The notes: generated from the letters alone by a model not told the origin. 64,000 nucleotides of DNA from Bordetella parapertussis (GCA_945897365.1 CAMDFD010000016.1:16453-80452); one strand, 5' to 3'; positions 52,151 through 62,096 are shown, counted from the stretch's first letter. A program made the numbers and translations.

Positions 52151-53818
52151 TTGAAGAACGCTGTCACGACAGATGTTGTCATCATCGGCTCTGGCGTGTC
52201 GGGAGCTTTATTGGCTCACCGCTTGGCTAAGCAAGGTATCAAAGTTTTGATACTCGAGGCAGGCAAGACCGTTGAGCGAGGCCAAGCCGTCAATACGTTC
52301 GAAAATGCTCTTATTAAAGTTCCAGAATCTGCCTACACCCAAACCCCGCAGGCGATGTTCCCACGTTCCGATCAACCTCATCAGTGGTACGTACAAGCGG
52401 GTCCTGATATTTTTAAAAGTACTTATCTGAAAGTGCTGGGTGGAACCACCTGGCATTGGCTAGGAACGGCAATACGTCTCATCCCCAGCGACTTCAATAC
52501 GCAAACACTGTTCGGTCAAGGGGTTGATTGGCCCATCAACTACAGTGACCTAGAGCCTTATTACACCGAAGCCGAAAATGAGCTTGGGGTCTCAGGTGAT
52601 GCAAAGCAAGATCAAGGGTCTCCTCGTCAGAGCGCCTATCCCATGCCCGCGATCGGACAATCCTATTGCGATCAAACATACATCAAAGCATTAGCCCAAA
52701 CACCCTACGAGGTGACCCCCACTCCACAGGCACGCAACTCGGTTGTACATGACAACCGCCCCCCCTGCTGTGGCAGTAGTAGTTGCATTCCTGTCTGCCC
52801 GATTCAAGCGAAATACGATGCCACGGTTCATATTAAAAAAGCCCTCGCTGCCGGTGCCACGCTGATGACTGAATCAACGGCTGTTCAATTGCTTGTAGGC
52901 AAAAACCAACAAATCGAAGCCGTTAGATTCAAGCGTTGGGATCAGTCAGAGGGCTTCATCAAGGCTAAACGGTTTATCTTGGCATGCCATGGGATTGAAA
53001 CTCCACGACTGTTAATGGCTTCGAAATCAAGCACGTACCCCAAGGGACTGGCCAATCGCTCTGATCAGGTCGGTCGCAATCTCATGGATCACCCCGTGCA
53101 ACTCTCCTGGGCACTGTCGCGAGCGCCTGTCTACCCATACAGGGGGCCTCAGGCAACCTCTGGCATCGAAAATATGCGCGACGGCGCGTTCCGAAAAAAT
53201 CGAGCAGCGTTTCGGATCGAAATCGGTAATGATGGCTGGGGATGGCCCACTGGGGCGCCAACATCGACTGCCCAACAATTTGCCCGAGCCGGTTTGCGTG
53301 GCGAGGTTTTAGATCAGGCCATCTCCAATCAGACCTCGCGCCACATTCGTCTAGCCTCGCTCATGGAGCAATTACCTGACCCCGAAAATCGCGTCTCGCT
53401 CGATCCAAAAGAGTTAGATATTTACGGAGTCCCTAGACCAAAACTACATTACCGTGTCGATGACTACGTACAAAAAGGCTTGAACGCCGCACAAACAGCT
53501 CACACAGAGATTTTTGGTCACTTACGGGCCACTGAGATTCAGCACAAGCAAGAATACGAAGGTGCGGGACATATCATCGGAACGACTCGCATGGGCCACG
53601 ATGCAACATCCTCTGTGGTTGATGCCAACCTTGTCAGTCATGATCACAAGAATTTGATGATTGTTGGATCGAGCGTTTTTCCGACGGGCGGAAATGCCAA
53701 TCCAACGTTAACCATCGCGGCACTGAGCCTGAGGGCCTCTGATTTTTTGATCGAACAACTGCGTGTTAAAACTGCTGTGAAAAGAGTGCCATCAATATCG
53801 AATCAACCCGTCATCTAG
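52151..53818 (+). CDS. GMC-type FAD-dependent dehydrogenase, sorbitol/gluconate dehydrogenase family (TTG start)
   Basis: This 555-residue flavoprotein starts at a TTG behind an AAGGACG site. The FAD fold is TDVVIIGSGVSGALLAHRLA. An iron-sulfur-like Cys cluster occurs in RPPCCGSSSCIPVCPIQAKY, as in gluconate 2-dehydrogenase and FAD fructose/sorbitol dehydrogenases. The C-terminal catalytic region has GAGHIIGTTRMGHD and VGSSVFPTGGNANPTLTIAA. It should oxidise a sugar or polyol in the periplasm together with the small subunit. The usual multihaem cytochrome subunit is missing from the next gene. Confidence 0.92.
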   Translation: MKNAVTTDVVIIGSGVSGALLAHRLAKQGIKVLILEAGKTVERGQAVNTFENALIKVPESAYTQTPQAMFPRSDQPHQWYVQAGPDIFKSTYLKVLGGTTWHWLGTAIRLIPSDFNTQTLFGQGVDWPINYSDLEPYYTEAENELGVSGDAKQDQGSPRQSAYPMPAIGQSYCDQTYIKALAQTPYEVTPTPQARNSVVHDNRPPCCGSSSCIPVCPIQAKYDATVHIKKALAAGATLMTESTAVQLLVGKNQQIEAVRFKRWDQSEGFIKAKRFILACHGIETPRLLMASKSSTYPKGLANRSDQVGRNLMDHPVQLSWALSRAPVYPYRGPQATSGIENMRDGAFRKNRAAFRIEIGNDGWGWPTGAPTSTAQQFARAGLRGEVLDQAISNQTSRHIRLASLMEQLPDPENRVSLDPKELDIYGVPRPKLHYRVDDYVQKGLNAAQTAHTEIFGHLRATEIQHKQEYEGAGHIIGTTRMGHDATSSVVDANLVSHDHKNLMIVGSSVFPTGGNANPTLTIAALSLRASDFLIEQLRVKTAVKRVPSISNQPVI

Positions 53819-53843
53819 AAAATCAGATTATTCTTAATTAGTT

Positions 53844-54650
53844 TCAATTTAACTTCATGATTTTGAGGCGATCAAAGGCCTCTTGCAAGGGCGCATTACT
53901 GATCGCGTCCAAGCCAGAAAAAGGATTTTGAGAAGCGTAAGCCAGATACAGCGCAAATAGACTGACCACAAAAAAGGAAAAAATACACAGAAATTGAGAC
54001 GCTGGCTTTTTAAGCATCGCCATAGATAATATGACACTCGAAGCGACTAGCGTGAGGATGGCAAGAATGAGCCCGCGAGAACCAATTCTGTATTCACTTA
54101 TTTCAATTCTGACGAGCCGATACTCCCGAATTCGCGCGACAAGATTGCCGAGTTGCGAAGCTGTGAGTGGTTGAAGCTTAGTAAAATTGAATGGGTCGTA
54201 AACGATGTCTGACATCACAGTGAGTGGTATGAGGGCGCTTCGAGTACCCTGACGAATGGAGAGCGCATCGCCTTGGCGCATCGCTGGCCACTCTTTTTGC
54301 AAAACGTCTGAAGCGTAAGCACGTGTTGCGTCCATGAGAGGTGTTCCGACTTCTGGTTCGATATTGAGTGATATACGTCCAAGTGTACGGAGCGCGTCCG
54401 CCTCTTGCAATAATGAGGTCTTTGCACGGATATGGACATTTGAGATATCACTGAAGACAAAAGCGATGCCCAATGAGAGCAAAACGATGGCTCCAGCGTT
54501 CAATCCCGAAATATTAATACCATCGAATTTATGAACCAACTCGACGTGTCTTTTGGGGGAAAAGCACCAACGCATGATGAGATAGGCGATGCCTGCGCTC
54601 AGAAGCACGATGAGTAAAAAAGATAGGGCCATTGAAATAATTGTTTGCAT
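53844..54650 (-). CDS. DUF4239-like membrane protein
   Basis: This 268-residue protein has an N-terminal helix (MALSFLLIVLLSAGIAYLIM), a second helix (AGAIVLLSLGIAFVFSD), a soluble middle with SLLQEADALRTLGRI, and two C-terminal helices (LILAILTLVASSVILSMA). The plan matches the protein at 49362 although the sequences are far diverged. It converges on the dehydrogenase gene. Function is unknown. Confidence 0.7.
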   Translation of the reverse strand: MQTIISMALSFLLIVLLSAGIAYLIMRWCFSPKRHVELVHKFDGINISGLNAGAIVLLSLGIAFVFSDISNVHIRAKTSLLQEADALRTLGRISLNIEPEVGTPLMDATRAYASDVLQKEWPAMRQGDALSIRQGTRSALIPLTVMSDIVYDPFNFTKLQPLTASQLGNLVARIREYRLVRIEISEYRIGSRGLILAILTLVASSVILSMAMLKKPASQFLCIFSFFVVSLFALYLAYASQNPFSGLDAISNAPLQEAFDRLKIMKLN

Positions 54651-54824
54651 GATCCCAACTCATTTTATATGTAATTATTATTCATTTCAACAAACCGAAT
54701 GCGCAGATTCTGATGCGTTAGCAAGAGAGTATTACAATATTATCAGATTGCATCTCAGCTTAAAATGCTGGACAAAACTTGAAATAAGACTCATCACTCA
54801 ATCAATGAATATTCATAGGATTTT

Positions 54825-55415
54825 ATGGAAGCCGAAAAAACGTCTGAAGACATCATAAAGACTGGCGGTGGCGAGAAAAGCCCGCATGCGGTCAAAGCCT
54901 TAATCATTTCTCTTTTTGCCTTAGTGCTATCGCTTGCCGGCTTAGGTGGAGGCGAAGAACTTAAAATCATCTCCTCCAGTAATATGATCGATTCAAATTA
55001 TCAAACCATTGCAGAATTTCGATTATTAAGGCAGTCCATATTACAGGACAGTATTGAGCAAATGGAGATGGGATTATGGAAAAACTCTTCTCTCACATCG
55101 GTTGAAAAAAATAATTTTGAGAAAATTATTGAAAGTAAAAAGAAAGATATTCAACTGCTTGAATCTAATGCGGATAAACAGGATGGGAAAAAAGAGCTTG
55201 AATTAAAACTATCAAAAATTCGGCATGAAAAAAAACGAGCTCAATCCAAAAACAATTCCTTTGAATATGGTGAGGCCCTACTTCAGATCGCGATAATTTT
55301 AGTGTCCACGTCGATCATTTCATCGATCGTAGGCTTGATGCTTGGGGGGATTCTCATCGGTGCTTTTGGAATACTCGCGGTTCTAAACGGTTTCTTTTTA
55401 TTTTTTATCATTTAA
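54825..55415 (+). CDS. DUF4337-like membrane protein
   Basis: This 196-residue protein has one helix near residues 22-42 (AVKALIISLFALVLSLAGLG), a long Lys/Glu-rich coiled-coil-like middle, and two C-terminal helices. The segment FEYGEALLQIAIILVSTSII is the recognisable DUF4337 block. The middle is AT-rich and more polar than the neighbours' products. It lies alone between a minus-strand gene and the type I secretion operon. Function is unknown. Confidence 0.75.
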   Translation: MEAEKTSEDIIKTGGGEKSPHAVKALIISLFALVLSLAGLGGGEELKIISSSNMIDSNYQTIAEFRLLRQSILQDSIEQMEMGLWKNSSLTSVEKNNFEKIIESKKKDIQLLESNADKQDGKKELELKLSKIRHEKKRAQSKNNSFEYGEALLQIAIILVSTSIISSIVGLMLGGILIGAFGILAVLNGFFLFFII

Positions 55416-55540
55416 TTTTTCCTAATAGCCCTACTATTTTGTAAACTACTTTAAATTTGGTAATGATACCTATCCTATTACCCTAACCCGCTGTCATCGG
55501 GTCTTACACAATGAGTTCCCCACTCGGCTGAACCATCGCA

Positions 55541-56887
55541 ATGTCAAGCAGTCGTCAGAAACACGCTTATTTATTATTCGTCACCACTTTACTGCTGAGC
55601 GTGCAGTCGCCCACTCACGCTCAAAATATGCACGAGGCCGTGCTAATCGCACTGCAACAATATCCCAGCATCTTGGCCGCGCAAGCCAATGAACGCGGGG
55701 CGATCGCCGATATTACGCGCGCGCAGGGTGCGCATTGGCCGCAAGTCGCCTGGTCCGGCACCTACAACTCCTATAACGCACCCGGGATCCCTAACAACTG
55801 GATCCAATCGCCTACGGTCAGCATCAACCTGTGGGCGGGCGGACGCATCGAAGCCGATGTCGAGCAATCCCGAGCGCGCGCCGAATCGGGTCGCCAACAG
55901 GTCAACATCACCCGCGATCAGGTGGCACTGACTGCCGTCCAAGGCTACCTTAATTGGGCGCGATCCCTAGAAATGCAACGCCTCGCCACGGAAAACCTAG
56001 CAGCTCACCGCAGGATCTATCAGTACATTAATACGATTGTTCAGGTCGACGTCGGTCGCCAAGTCGATCTCGAGCAAGCCAAAGGCCGCATGGACAACGC
56101 GGCCCTATTCTTGGAGCAAAGCAATGCCGCGTTGGCCGATGCCAATGCCCGGCTGCGCCGTATGCTTCTGGGTCGTGTGCCGGCTCAACCTGCGGGCGTT
56201 GAGGTGATTCAGGGTCAGCTTCCCTCGACCCTGGAAAACGCGCTCTCCTTTACAGGCGAGACTAATCCTGTGATTGCACAGCAAATCGCTCAGATCCATG
56301 CCGCACGTGCCAACCTCGCCAGCGCCCGCTCTCAGCATTCCCCACAAGTCAATGCCACCTATGGCAAGCAAACGAATCAGGGGACGGCTCAAGGCGACTA
56401 TGTGGCCCAACTGACTGTGACCGTGCCGATTTTTCAAGGGGGCACCACCTACGGCTCTATTCAAACAGCCCAAGCCAAGCTAGAGGCCGCCGAACACACG
56501 CTCAAGGACACGCAACTCACCCTCAAGGAAAGCGTGCGCAGCTCTTGGTCCAACTGGAAATCCGCTGAAAACCGGATCAAAACCACCGTCGGTCAGGTAC
56601 GAAGCGGCTCGGCGGTGCTTAATGGCTATTGGGAGCAATACCGTATCGGACGCCGTCAGGTGCTGGACCTGCTAAATGCTCAAAGCGATCTGTACAACTA
56701 TCAAGTCAACCAAGTTGCCGCCAAATTCGACGCCCTGAATTTTCGTGCCACGATTCTCGCGAACCTTGGTCATCTCGCCAATAGCTACCAGGCAAACCAA
56801 GGTAAAGCGTCTCAATTGCCCACCTCTTCGACAGTGCCCGTCACCGGCTCTTTAACAGGCGCGGCAACGGCCTCACCCAGGCCTTGA
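55541..56887 (+). CDS. TolC family outer membrane protein of a type I secretion system (LapE-like)
   Basis: This 448-residue protein should form the outer-membrane channel. A signal peptide ends near THAQN. Two repeats of the outer-membrane efflux domain follow, with ILAAQANERGAIADITRAQG and VGRQVDLEQAKGRMDNAALF in the first, and QYRIGRRQVLDLLNAQSDLY in the second. The tail after residue 420 is Ser/Thr/Pro-rich. No clear ribosome site precedes the ATG. The ABC transporter gene starts 11 bases after its stop and the adaptor follows. Confidence 0.9.
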   Translation: MSSSRQKHAYLLFVTTLLLSVQSPTHAQNMHEAVLIALQQYPSILAAQANERGAIADITRAQGAHWPQVAWSGTYNSYNAPGIPNNWIQSPTVSINLWAGGRIEADVEQSRARAESGRQQVNITRDQVALTAVQGYLNWARSLEMQRLATENLAAHRRIYQYINTIVQVDVGRQVDLEQAKGRMDNAALFLEQSNAALADANARLRRMLLGRVPAQPAGVEVIQGQLPSTLENALSFTGETNPVIAQQIAQIHAARANLASARSQHSPQVNATYGKQTNQGTAQGDYVAQLTVTVPIFQGGTTYGSIQTAQAKLEAAEHTLKDTQLTLKESVRSSWSNWKSAENRIKTTVGQVRSGSAVLNGYWEQYRIGRRQVLDLLNAQSDLYNYQVNQVAAKFDALNFRATILANLGHLANSYQANQGKASQLPTSSTVPVTGSLTGAATASPRP

Positions 56888-56898
56888 ACACATAAAGT

Positions 56899-59214
56899 AT
56901 GACTGCAACTTCGAGTTCTACCGCGCGCGCGCCCGAGGCACACACCCCAAGCGCTGACACGCCCAAGGTCCACGACGGTGTTTTGCAGTGTCTCGTGACC
57001 CTCGCGCACGAATTCGATTTGCCGGTTAACCGCGTGAGCGCGGCCCAGGGCTTTGTCGTCGATGATGACGGGCGTGTCAGCGTAGATGCCTATCCCGACC
57101 TGGCTCGTAAACACGGCATGATTGCCGCCTGGTCGCAGGCTAAAGCCTCCACCTTGCCCAGTTACGTGTTGCCCGTCATCCTACCCTTGATCGACGGACG
57201 TGCCGCGATCCTGAGAAGCATTTCCGGTGGTGAGGCCACCGTCACGTTTTCGGATGCGACGGATGAGCAAAACAAAGAAACCATCGCGCTCGACAAGCTT
57301 GACGACCTCGCCACCAATCAAATTCTCGTAGTCAAAGCCGGCGCCAAAAAGAGCATTGATCCACTTAGCCCGTTCAAGGGCGAAGCTTTTAACTGGTTCT
57401 GGGGGACCCTCTGGCGGTTTCGCAAGTTTTACGTTGAATCGATGTTGGCCACAATCTTGGCCAACATCCTCACACTCGCGACCATTTTCTTTACGATGAA
57501 CGTGTACAACCGCGTCGTCCCTACTTCGGCCTATGCCTCACTCTGGACTCTAGCCATCGGCACGTCTCTAGCGATCGTCTTTGAGTTTTTGATGCGCTGG
57601 CTCAAGGCTAGGATGGTCGATCTAGGAGGTAAAAAAGCTGACCTCGCGATCAACGCTACGCTCTTGCGTGAAATCATGACCATCCGTTTGGAGCATCGCC
57701 CTAACTCGATCGGCGTGTTCGCGAGCTCCATGCGTGACTTTGACGCGCTGCGCGATTTCTTTTCTTCGGCCTCGCTGGTGTTGCTCGCGGATCTGCCCTT
57801 TATCTTTATGTTCCTAGGCATTATCTGGCTAATCGGAGGTCCGATCGTGATCGTGCCATTGATTGCCGTGCCAATCCTGATTCTGGTCGGGATCCTGTCT
57901 CAGCCTGCGCTGACCAAAGCCATCCGGCAAAATATGAAAGAAGCCGGCGACCGTCAAAGCGTCTTGGTCGAGTCCATCCTCAACCTCGAATCCCTCAAAG
58001 CCCACAATGAGCAGCGCTACCTACAGCGCCGTTGGGAAATCGCTAATCTGGCAAGCGCAGAATCCTATAAATCTACCCGCGCCGTGACCAATCTGATCAC
58101 GGGCTTGACTGCCATGCTGCAACAGCTCACCACCGTGGGCGTGATCGTTGTTGGTGTGTATCTGATTCATAGCAACCAGCTGACCCTAGGTGCACTAATC
58201 GCTTGTGTGATGTTGGCCAGCCGCGCCATCGCACCCCTTGGCAGCATCATGTCGCTCGCAGCCCGCTACCAGCAGGCGGTTAACGCCCTAGAGATCCTCG
58301 AAGGCTTGATGAAGCGCCCCCGCGATCAAGACACCGAGATGCTGTACATTGTGCCAGATCACTTAAGCGGTGCTCTACAAGCCAAAGAGTTGGAGTTTGC
58401 CTACCCCTCCTCACCCAATCAGCCAGTATTGCGTCGTATCTCTCTGAACATCAAACCCGGCGAGCGTGTCGCCCTCGTTGGAACCGTCGGTAGTGGCAAA
58501 AGCACCCTCTTGCGACTGCTGTCCGGTCTATACACTCCGCTCGGCGGCAGCGTGCTGATCGATGGCGTCGATATCCGCCAGATCGACCCTACTGCTTTTC
58601 GTGAAAAAATCGGCTACGTTGGTCAAGACACCCAGCTCTTCATGGGCACCCTGCGACAAAATCTCGTGCTTTCAAGCTCTACCATCAGTGATCAAAAAAT
58701 CCTCGATGTCCTCAAAAGTCTCGGACTCTACGAGCTTGTGGCCAGCAGCTCGCGCGGTCTAGACATGTTACTGACCGAAGCCGGTGGTGGCCTGTCGGGG
58801 GGACAGCGACAACTGTTGTCGATCGCTCGCATGATGTTACGCAACCCTGTCTACGTATTTATGGACGAGCCCACCGCGCATATGGACGCCCAAACCGAAG
58901 TCCGTGTGATCAAGGTTCTGCAAGAATGGTGCAAAGGTCGTACGGTTATTCTGTCCTCGCATCGCACCCAGTTACTCGCACTCGTCACTCGTGTTGTGAT
59001 GATCGACCGAGGCGCAGTGTTTTTGGATACGGATCGCGATGACTTTTTAAAGAAAATGTCTAGCGGGCGCCCTACGGGCGGACCGGGCTCTGCGGGTGCT
59101 GGCGGCTCAACAAGCACCACTCCTGGGCAGACCCCGCCTGCGACTCAGAGTCCAACAGGCATCCGGCGCACGACTCGCACGCCCACCCGCTATGACGTCA
59201 AGTGGGGGAAATAA
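56899..59214 (+). CDS. Type I secretion ABC transporter/permease (LapB-like)
   Basis: This 771-residue exporter has an N-terminal C39-like domain (about 25-150) without a catalytic Cys, a six-helix membrane domain (about 175-450), and an ATPase domain. Walker A is GTVGSGKST at 528, the signature is LSGGQRQLLSI at about 632, and Walker B is VYVFMDEPTAHMD. Cys-less C39 domains mark exporters of RTX-type proteins. The last 40 residues are rich in Gly, Ser, Thr and Pro, ending in RTPTRYDVKWGK, an odd tail. It sits between tolC and the adaptor gene. Confidence 0.93.
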   Translation: MTATSSSTARAPEAHTPSADTPKVHDGVLQCLVTLAHEFDLPVNRVSAAQGFVVDDDGRVSVDAYPDLARKHGMIAAWSQAKASTLPSYVLPVILPLIDGRAAILRSISGGEATVTFSDATDEQNKETIALDKLDDLATNQILVVKAGAKKSIDPLSPFKGEAFNWFWGTLWRFRKFYVESMLATILANILTLATIFFTMNVYNRVVPTSAYASLWTLAIGTSLAIVFEFLMRWLKARMVDLGGKKADLAINATLLREIMTIRLEHRPNSIGVFASSMRDFDALRDFFSSASLVLLADLPFIFMFLGIIWLIGGPIVIVPLIAVPILILVGILSQPALTKAIRQNMKEAGDRQSVLVESILNLESLKAHNEQRYLQRRWEIANLASAESYKSTRAVTNLITGLTAMLQQLTTVGVIVVGVYLIHSNQLTLGALIACVMLASRAIAPLGSIMSLAARYQQAVNALEILEGLMKRPRDQDTEMLYIVPDHLSGALQAKELEFAYPSSPNQPVLRRISLNIKPGERVALVGTVGSGKSTLLRLLSGLYTPLGGSVLIDGVDIRQIDPTAFREKIGYVGQDTQLFMGTLRQNLVLSSSTISDQKILDVLKSLGLYELVASSSRGLDMLLTEAGGGLSGGQRQLLSIARMMLRNPVYVFMDEPTAHMDAQTEVRVIKVLQEWCKGRTVILSSHRTQLLALVTRVVMIDRGAVFLDTDRDDFLKKMSSGRPTGGPGSAGAGGSTSTTPGQTPPATQSPTGIRRTTRTPTRYDVKWGK

Positions 59215-59215
59215 C

Positions 59216-60424
59216 ATGAGCGATTTTGACTCTAAAACCGCCAAATACACCGTCGAAGACGACGAGCGTCGTGCCAGCCATTGGTTGATCATGGCGACCG
59301 GCCTGTTGTTAGTGGCAGGCCTGACTTGGGCCGCATTTTTTCATCTCGACGAAATCGTGACTGGCCAAGGTCGCGTCATCCCCTCAAGCCGCGAACAACT
59401 CATCCAGAGTCTGGATGCCGGTATTCTGAGTGAAATGCTCGTGCGCGAGGGCGAAGTCGTTGAAAAAGACCAAGTGCTCCTGCGCATCGACGACTCCCGC
59501 TCTGGCCCGATCTTTCAAGAGGCTCGCGAGAAATGGTTGGCTCTATCCGCTCAGGCCGCGCGCCTGAGGGCAGAAGCCTCCGACACCCCGATCGAGTTCA
59601 ACGCAGAGGTCCTCGCAGTACCCGCCATCGCTCAGCGTGAACGACAAGCCTACCAAGCCCGCAAACAAGCCCTCGACGACCAGCTTGCTGCGATGAAGCA
59701 GTCCCTCGCCACCCTCGATCGCGAAATCGCGCTAGTGAGCCCCTTGGTCCAAAAGCGCGTGATTTCTGAAATCGATCTGTTACGCCTACAACGACAGCGT
59801 GCCGATATTGCCGGTGGCATGGCTGAGCGTCGCAACCGCTATCTGACCGATGCCAATAATGAGCTCGTACGCGTCGAGTCCGAGCTTGCACAAGCTCGGG
59901 AAAATGCCCGCGCGCGTGAGGATGCGTTTAAACGCACTTCGATCTATTCACCGATGCGCGGGATTGTCAAAAATATTCTCGTCAATACCGTGGGTGGTGT
60001 GATTCAGGCAGGTCAAAACATTATGGAAATCGTTCCAACGGATGAAGACACCCTTGTCGAAGCCTTTATTCGCCCTGCGGACGTTGCTTTTCTCAAGCTC
60101 GGTCAACCTGCCACCGTTAAACTCACAGCATATGACTTCAATAAGTACGGTGGTATCGCTGGCGTTCTAGAATATCTGAGCGCTGACACCATGCGCGATG
60201 AGACCAAGGCCCGTCGCCCCGGCAGCCCACCCGTTGACCTCGAAGAGTCCTATTACAAAATCCAAGTCCGCATCACGGATGAGAACCTAATGCGCAAAGG
60301 CAAGAAAATAGAGCCGTCCCCGGGCATGACTGCTACCGTCGATATCCGCACAGGACAAAAAACTGTGCTCGAATATATACTTGGACCGCTGCAAGTGGTC
60401 GGAGAAGCGCTGCGTGAGCGCTAA
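59216..60424 (+). CDS. HlyD family type I secretion periplasmic adaptor (LapC-like)
   Basis: This 402-residue adaptor spans the periplasm between the ABC transporter and the outer-membrane channel. One N-terminal helix (WLIMATGLLLVAGLTWAAFF) is followed by a lipoyl half-motif (SLDAGILSEMLVREGEVVEK), a coiled coil and the second half IYSPMRGIVKNILVNTVGGV. The ATG at 59216 lies behind GGGGGAAAT, one base after the transporter stop; an overlapping longer frame is ignored. The region after it holds no substrate gene. Confidence 0.93.
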   Translation: MSDFDSKTAKYTVEDDERRASHWLIMATGLLLVAGLTWAAFFHLDEIVTGQGRVIPSSREQLIQSLDAGILSEMLVREGEVVEKDQVLLRIDDSRSGPIFQEAREKWLALSAQAARLRAEASDTPIEFNAEVLAVPAIAQRERQAYQARKQALDDQLAAMKQSLATLDREIALVSPLVQKRVISEIDLLRLQRQRADIAGGMAERRNRYLTDANNELVRVESELAQARENARAREDAFKRTSIYSPMRGIVKNILVNTVGGVIQAGQNIMEIVPTDEDTLVEAFIRPADVAFLKLGQPATVKLTAYDFNKYGGIAGVLEYLSADTMRDETKARRPGSPPVDLEESYYKIQVRITDENLMRKGKKIEPSPGMTATVDIRTGQKTVLEYILGPLQVVGEALRER

Positions 60425-60860
60425 TGAACGCTAAGCTAAATCATAGCCAGTATTTGTAGTGCCTATCCACAAGCCCTGCGGGCCTTGGTTCGCAGTAGAG
60501 TCTTAGACCCACTTCCGCAAGCGGTTAAGGCTGAAAAAGCTATTATTGCCATGACGTAGCTAATGATTTTTTTCATAATATTCAATTCATTGATGAATGC
60601 GTTGAGCATCCTGTAACACGGATGAAAATTAATATGGAAATAAATACCTATATTTCATACTGGGACATCCCAGAATATGTTTGTCTTGAAACGCTGATTT
60701 TTTTATCTTATCAACCTTTTGTGGGATGTTGTTGCTCTTTGACGCCATAGAAAATGTCAGTGATAACCAATCCTGACCTTCAAGCCAGATATTAGCCATC
60801 GGGGCAGGATTCGGATAACAAAATCTCCAAGAATAATCTAGAGGCTTTGAAATACCTTTT
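60425..60860. other. 436-base gap with no supported gene
   Basis: This gap lies between the convergent adaptor gene and the binding-protein gene. A minus-strand frame from a GTG at 60877 to 60629 could encode 82 residues (with GISKPLDYSWRFCYPNPAPM), overlapping the upstream stop by 17 bases. A plus-strand frame from 60634 reads MEINTYISYWDIPEYVCLET for about 38 residues. Neither has a family I know. A small hairpin CCGCAAGCGG lies near 60520. No RNA gene is seen. Confidence 0.5.
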
Positions 60861-62096
60861 CTACTGACATCCGACACGCTTCATCAATCCATCAGGATTG
60901 AGTTGATTGGGAGTTTCTGCCATCGCAAGGGCGGCAGAGCTAATTAAGAAGTGACTGGTATCACTCGGGTCGAGCGGCAAAGACATTGTCTGGCTCAACA
61001 AGAGATTATTATTTTCCATCCAATACGCAAATTTTGGGCCACTAAGACTATTCGCACCTTCGAGCCCTGCTTTGAGCGCATAAACAGACTCGTACGTGTA
61101 AACCACCACTAGCGGCGCGTAACTTTCATAATTAACTGGATCAAATGCACGTAGTCGTTCTTTAAACTTACTGTAAAAAGAGGTGCCCAAAGCATATCCT
61201 GGACAATAAGTTAATTCTTTGTAATTTAAAGCAACTACACCTTCATATGCTGCAGATCCCGCAATCTTTACTGCACTCTCAGCGGCTGCAGCTACAGTGA
61301 TATTTCCAACTACCGGAATATTCCAGCCCATCTCTTGTCGATTCTCAAGAATATAGGCAGTATCGAAACTCGTTCCAGTGAGCGCAATGAGTGTGCCGGG
61401 AGGATCATTGGGATCATTTAAGGCTTTTAATTTATCCGTCATATCCGTTGACGAAATGGCATATTGCTGGGACCCTGTAAAGCGAATATTTCGCTTGGTG
61501 AGTTCTTTTTTTAACGCAATCACTGTTGAAGCGGCTTGGGCACCATCATCATGAATAATGGCTGCTGAACCCACCTGGAGTGTCGTGGCAATGTAATTCA
61601 CAATTGCCTCTGCCTGAGAGTCTGCGCTGGGCAGCATGCTGAAGTGATACGGCCCAACTGTAGGCGTCATCGCAGATGATCCGGTAACACTGATAGACGG
61701 AATCTTTGCCTCATTGAGAAATGGAATGGTGGCCAAGGTGATCTGGCTTGAAATTGGACCTATCAGTGCATCAATTTTTTCTGTTTGCACTAAGCGACGT
61801 ATCTCATCAATGGCAGCTGTAGGACTAGACTGATCATCCCCCTCAACCACGATCACCTGCCGACCCAAAATCCCACCTGATGCATTGATTTCTGCGACCG
61901 CAAGCTTTACCCCGGCAAGACCGTTGTAACCATTCTGACGATAGGTGCCAGTAAATGATGAGAAAAAACCAAGTTTGATAGGTTCCTGAGTATTGCCTGT
62001 GGAGCTTGAGTCACTCCCTCCCCCACAACCCACCAGAGAAAGTGTGGCTAAAAGCAAGCCTATATTAAAAAAAAGAAACTTTCTAACTTTAGACAT
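60861..62096 (-). CDS. ABC transporter substrate-binding lipoprotein (Leu/Ile/Val-binding type)
   Basis: This 411-residue lipoprotein has the signal FLFFNIGLLLATLSLVGC, with the lipobox LVGC followed by a Gly/Ser linker. The type I periplasmic-binding fold of the LivK/AmiC kind is shown by FTGTYRQNGYNGLAGVKLAV, EINASGGILGRQVIVVEGDD and ALIGPISSQITLATIPFLNE. Lipid anchoring of such a protein with no permease or ATPase gene beside it is unusual for a proteobacterium. It may serve as a sensor rather than a transporter part. The GDSL lipoprotein gene is upstream with 62 bases between. Confidence 0.9.
   Translation of the reverse strand: MSKVRKFLFFNIGLLLATLSLVGCGGGSDSSSTGNTQEPIKLGFFSSFTGTYRQNGYNGLAGVKLAVAEINASGGILGRQVIVVEGDDQSSPTAAIDEIRRLVQTEKIDALIGPISSQITLATIPFLNEAKIPSISVTGSSAMTPTVGPYHFSMLPSADSQAEAIVNYIATTLQVGSAAIIHDDGAQAASTVIALKKELTKRNIRFTGSQQYAISSTDMTDKLKALNDPNDPPGTLIALTGTSFDTAYILENRQEMGWNIPVVGNITVAAAAESAVKIAGSAAYEGVVALNYKELTYCPGYALGTSFYSKFKERLRAFDPVNYESYAPLVVVYTYESVYALKAGLEGANSLSGPKFAYWMENNNLLLSQTMSLPLDPSDTSHFLISSAALAMAETPNQLNPDGLMKRVGCQ

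Noticed and set aside
60629..60877. 82-codon minus-strand frame overlapping the binding-protein stop
   Set aside because: It needs a GTG inside the upstream gene and has no recognisable family; it is recorded only in the gap description.
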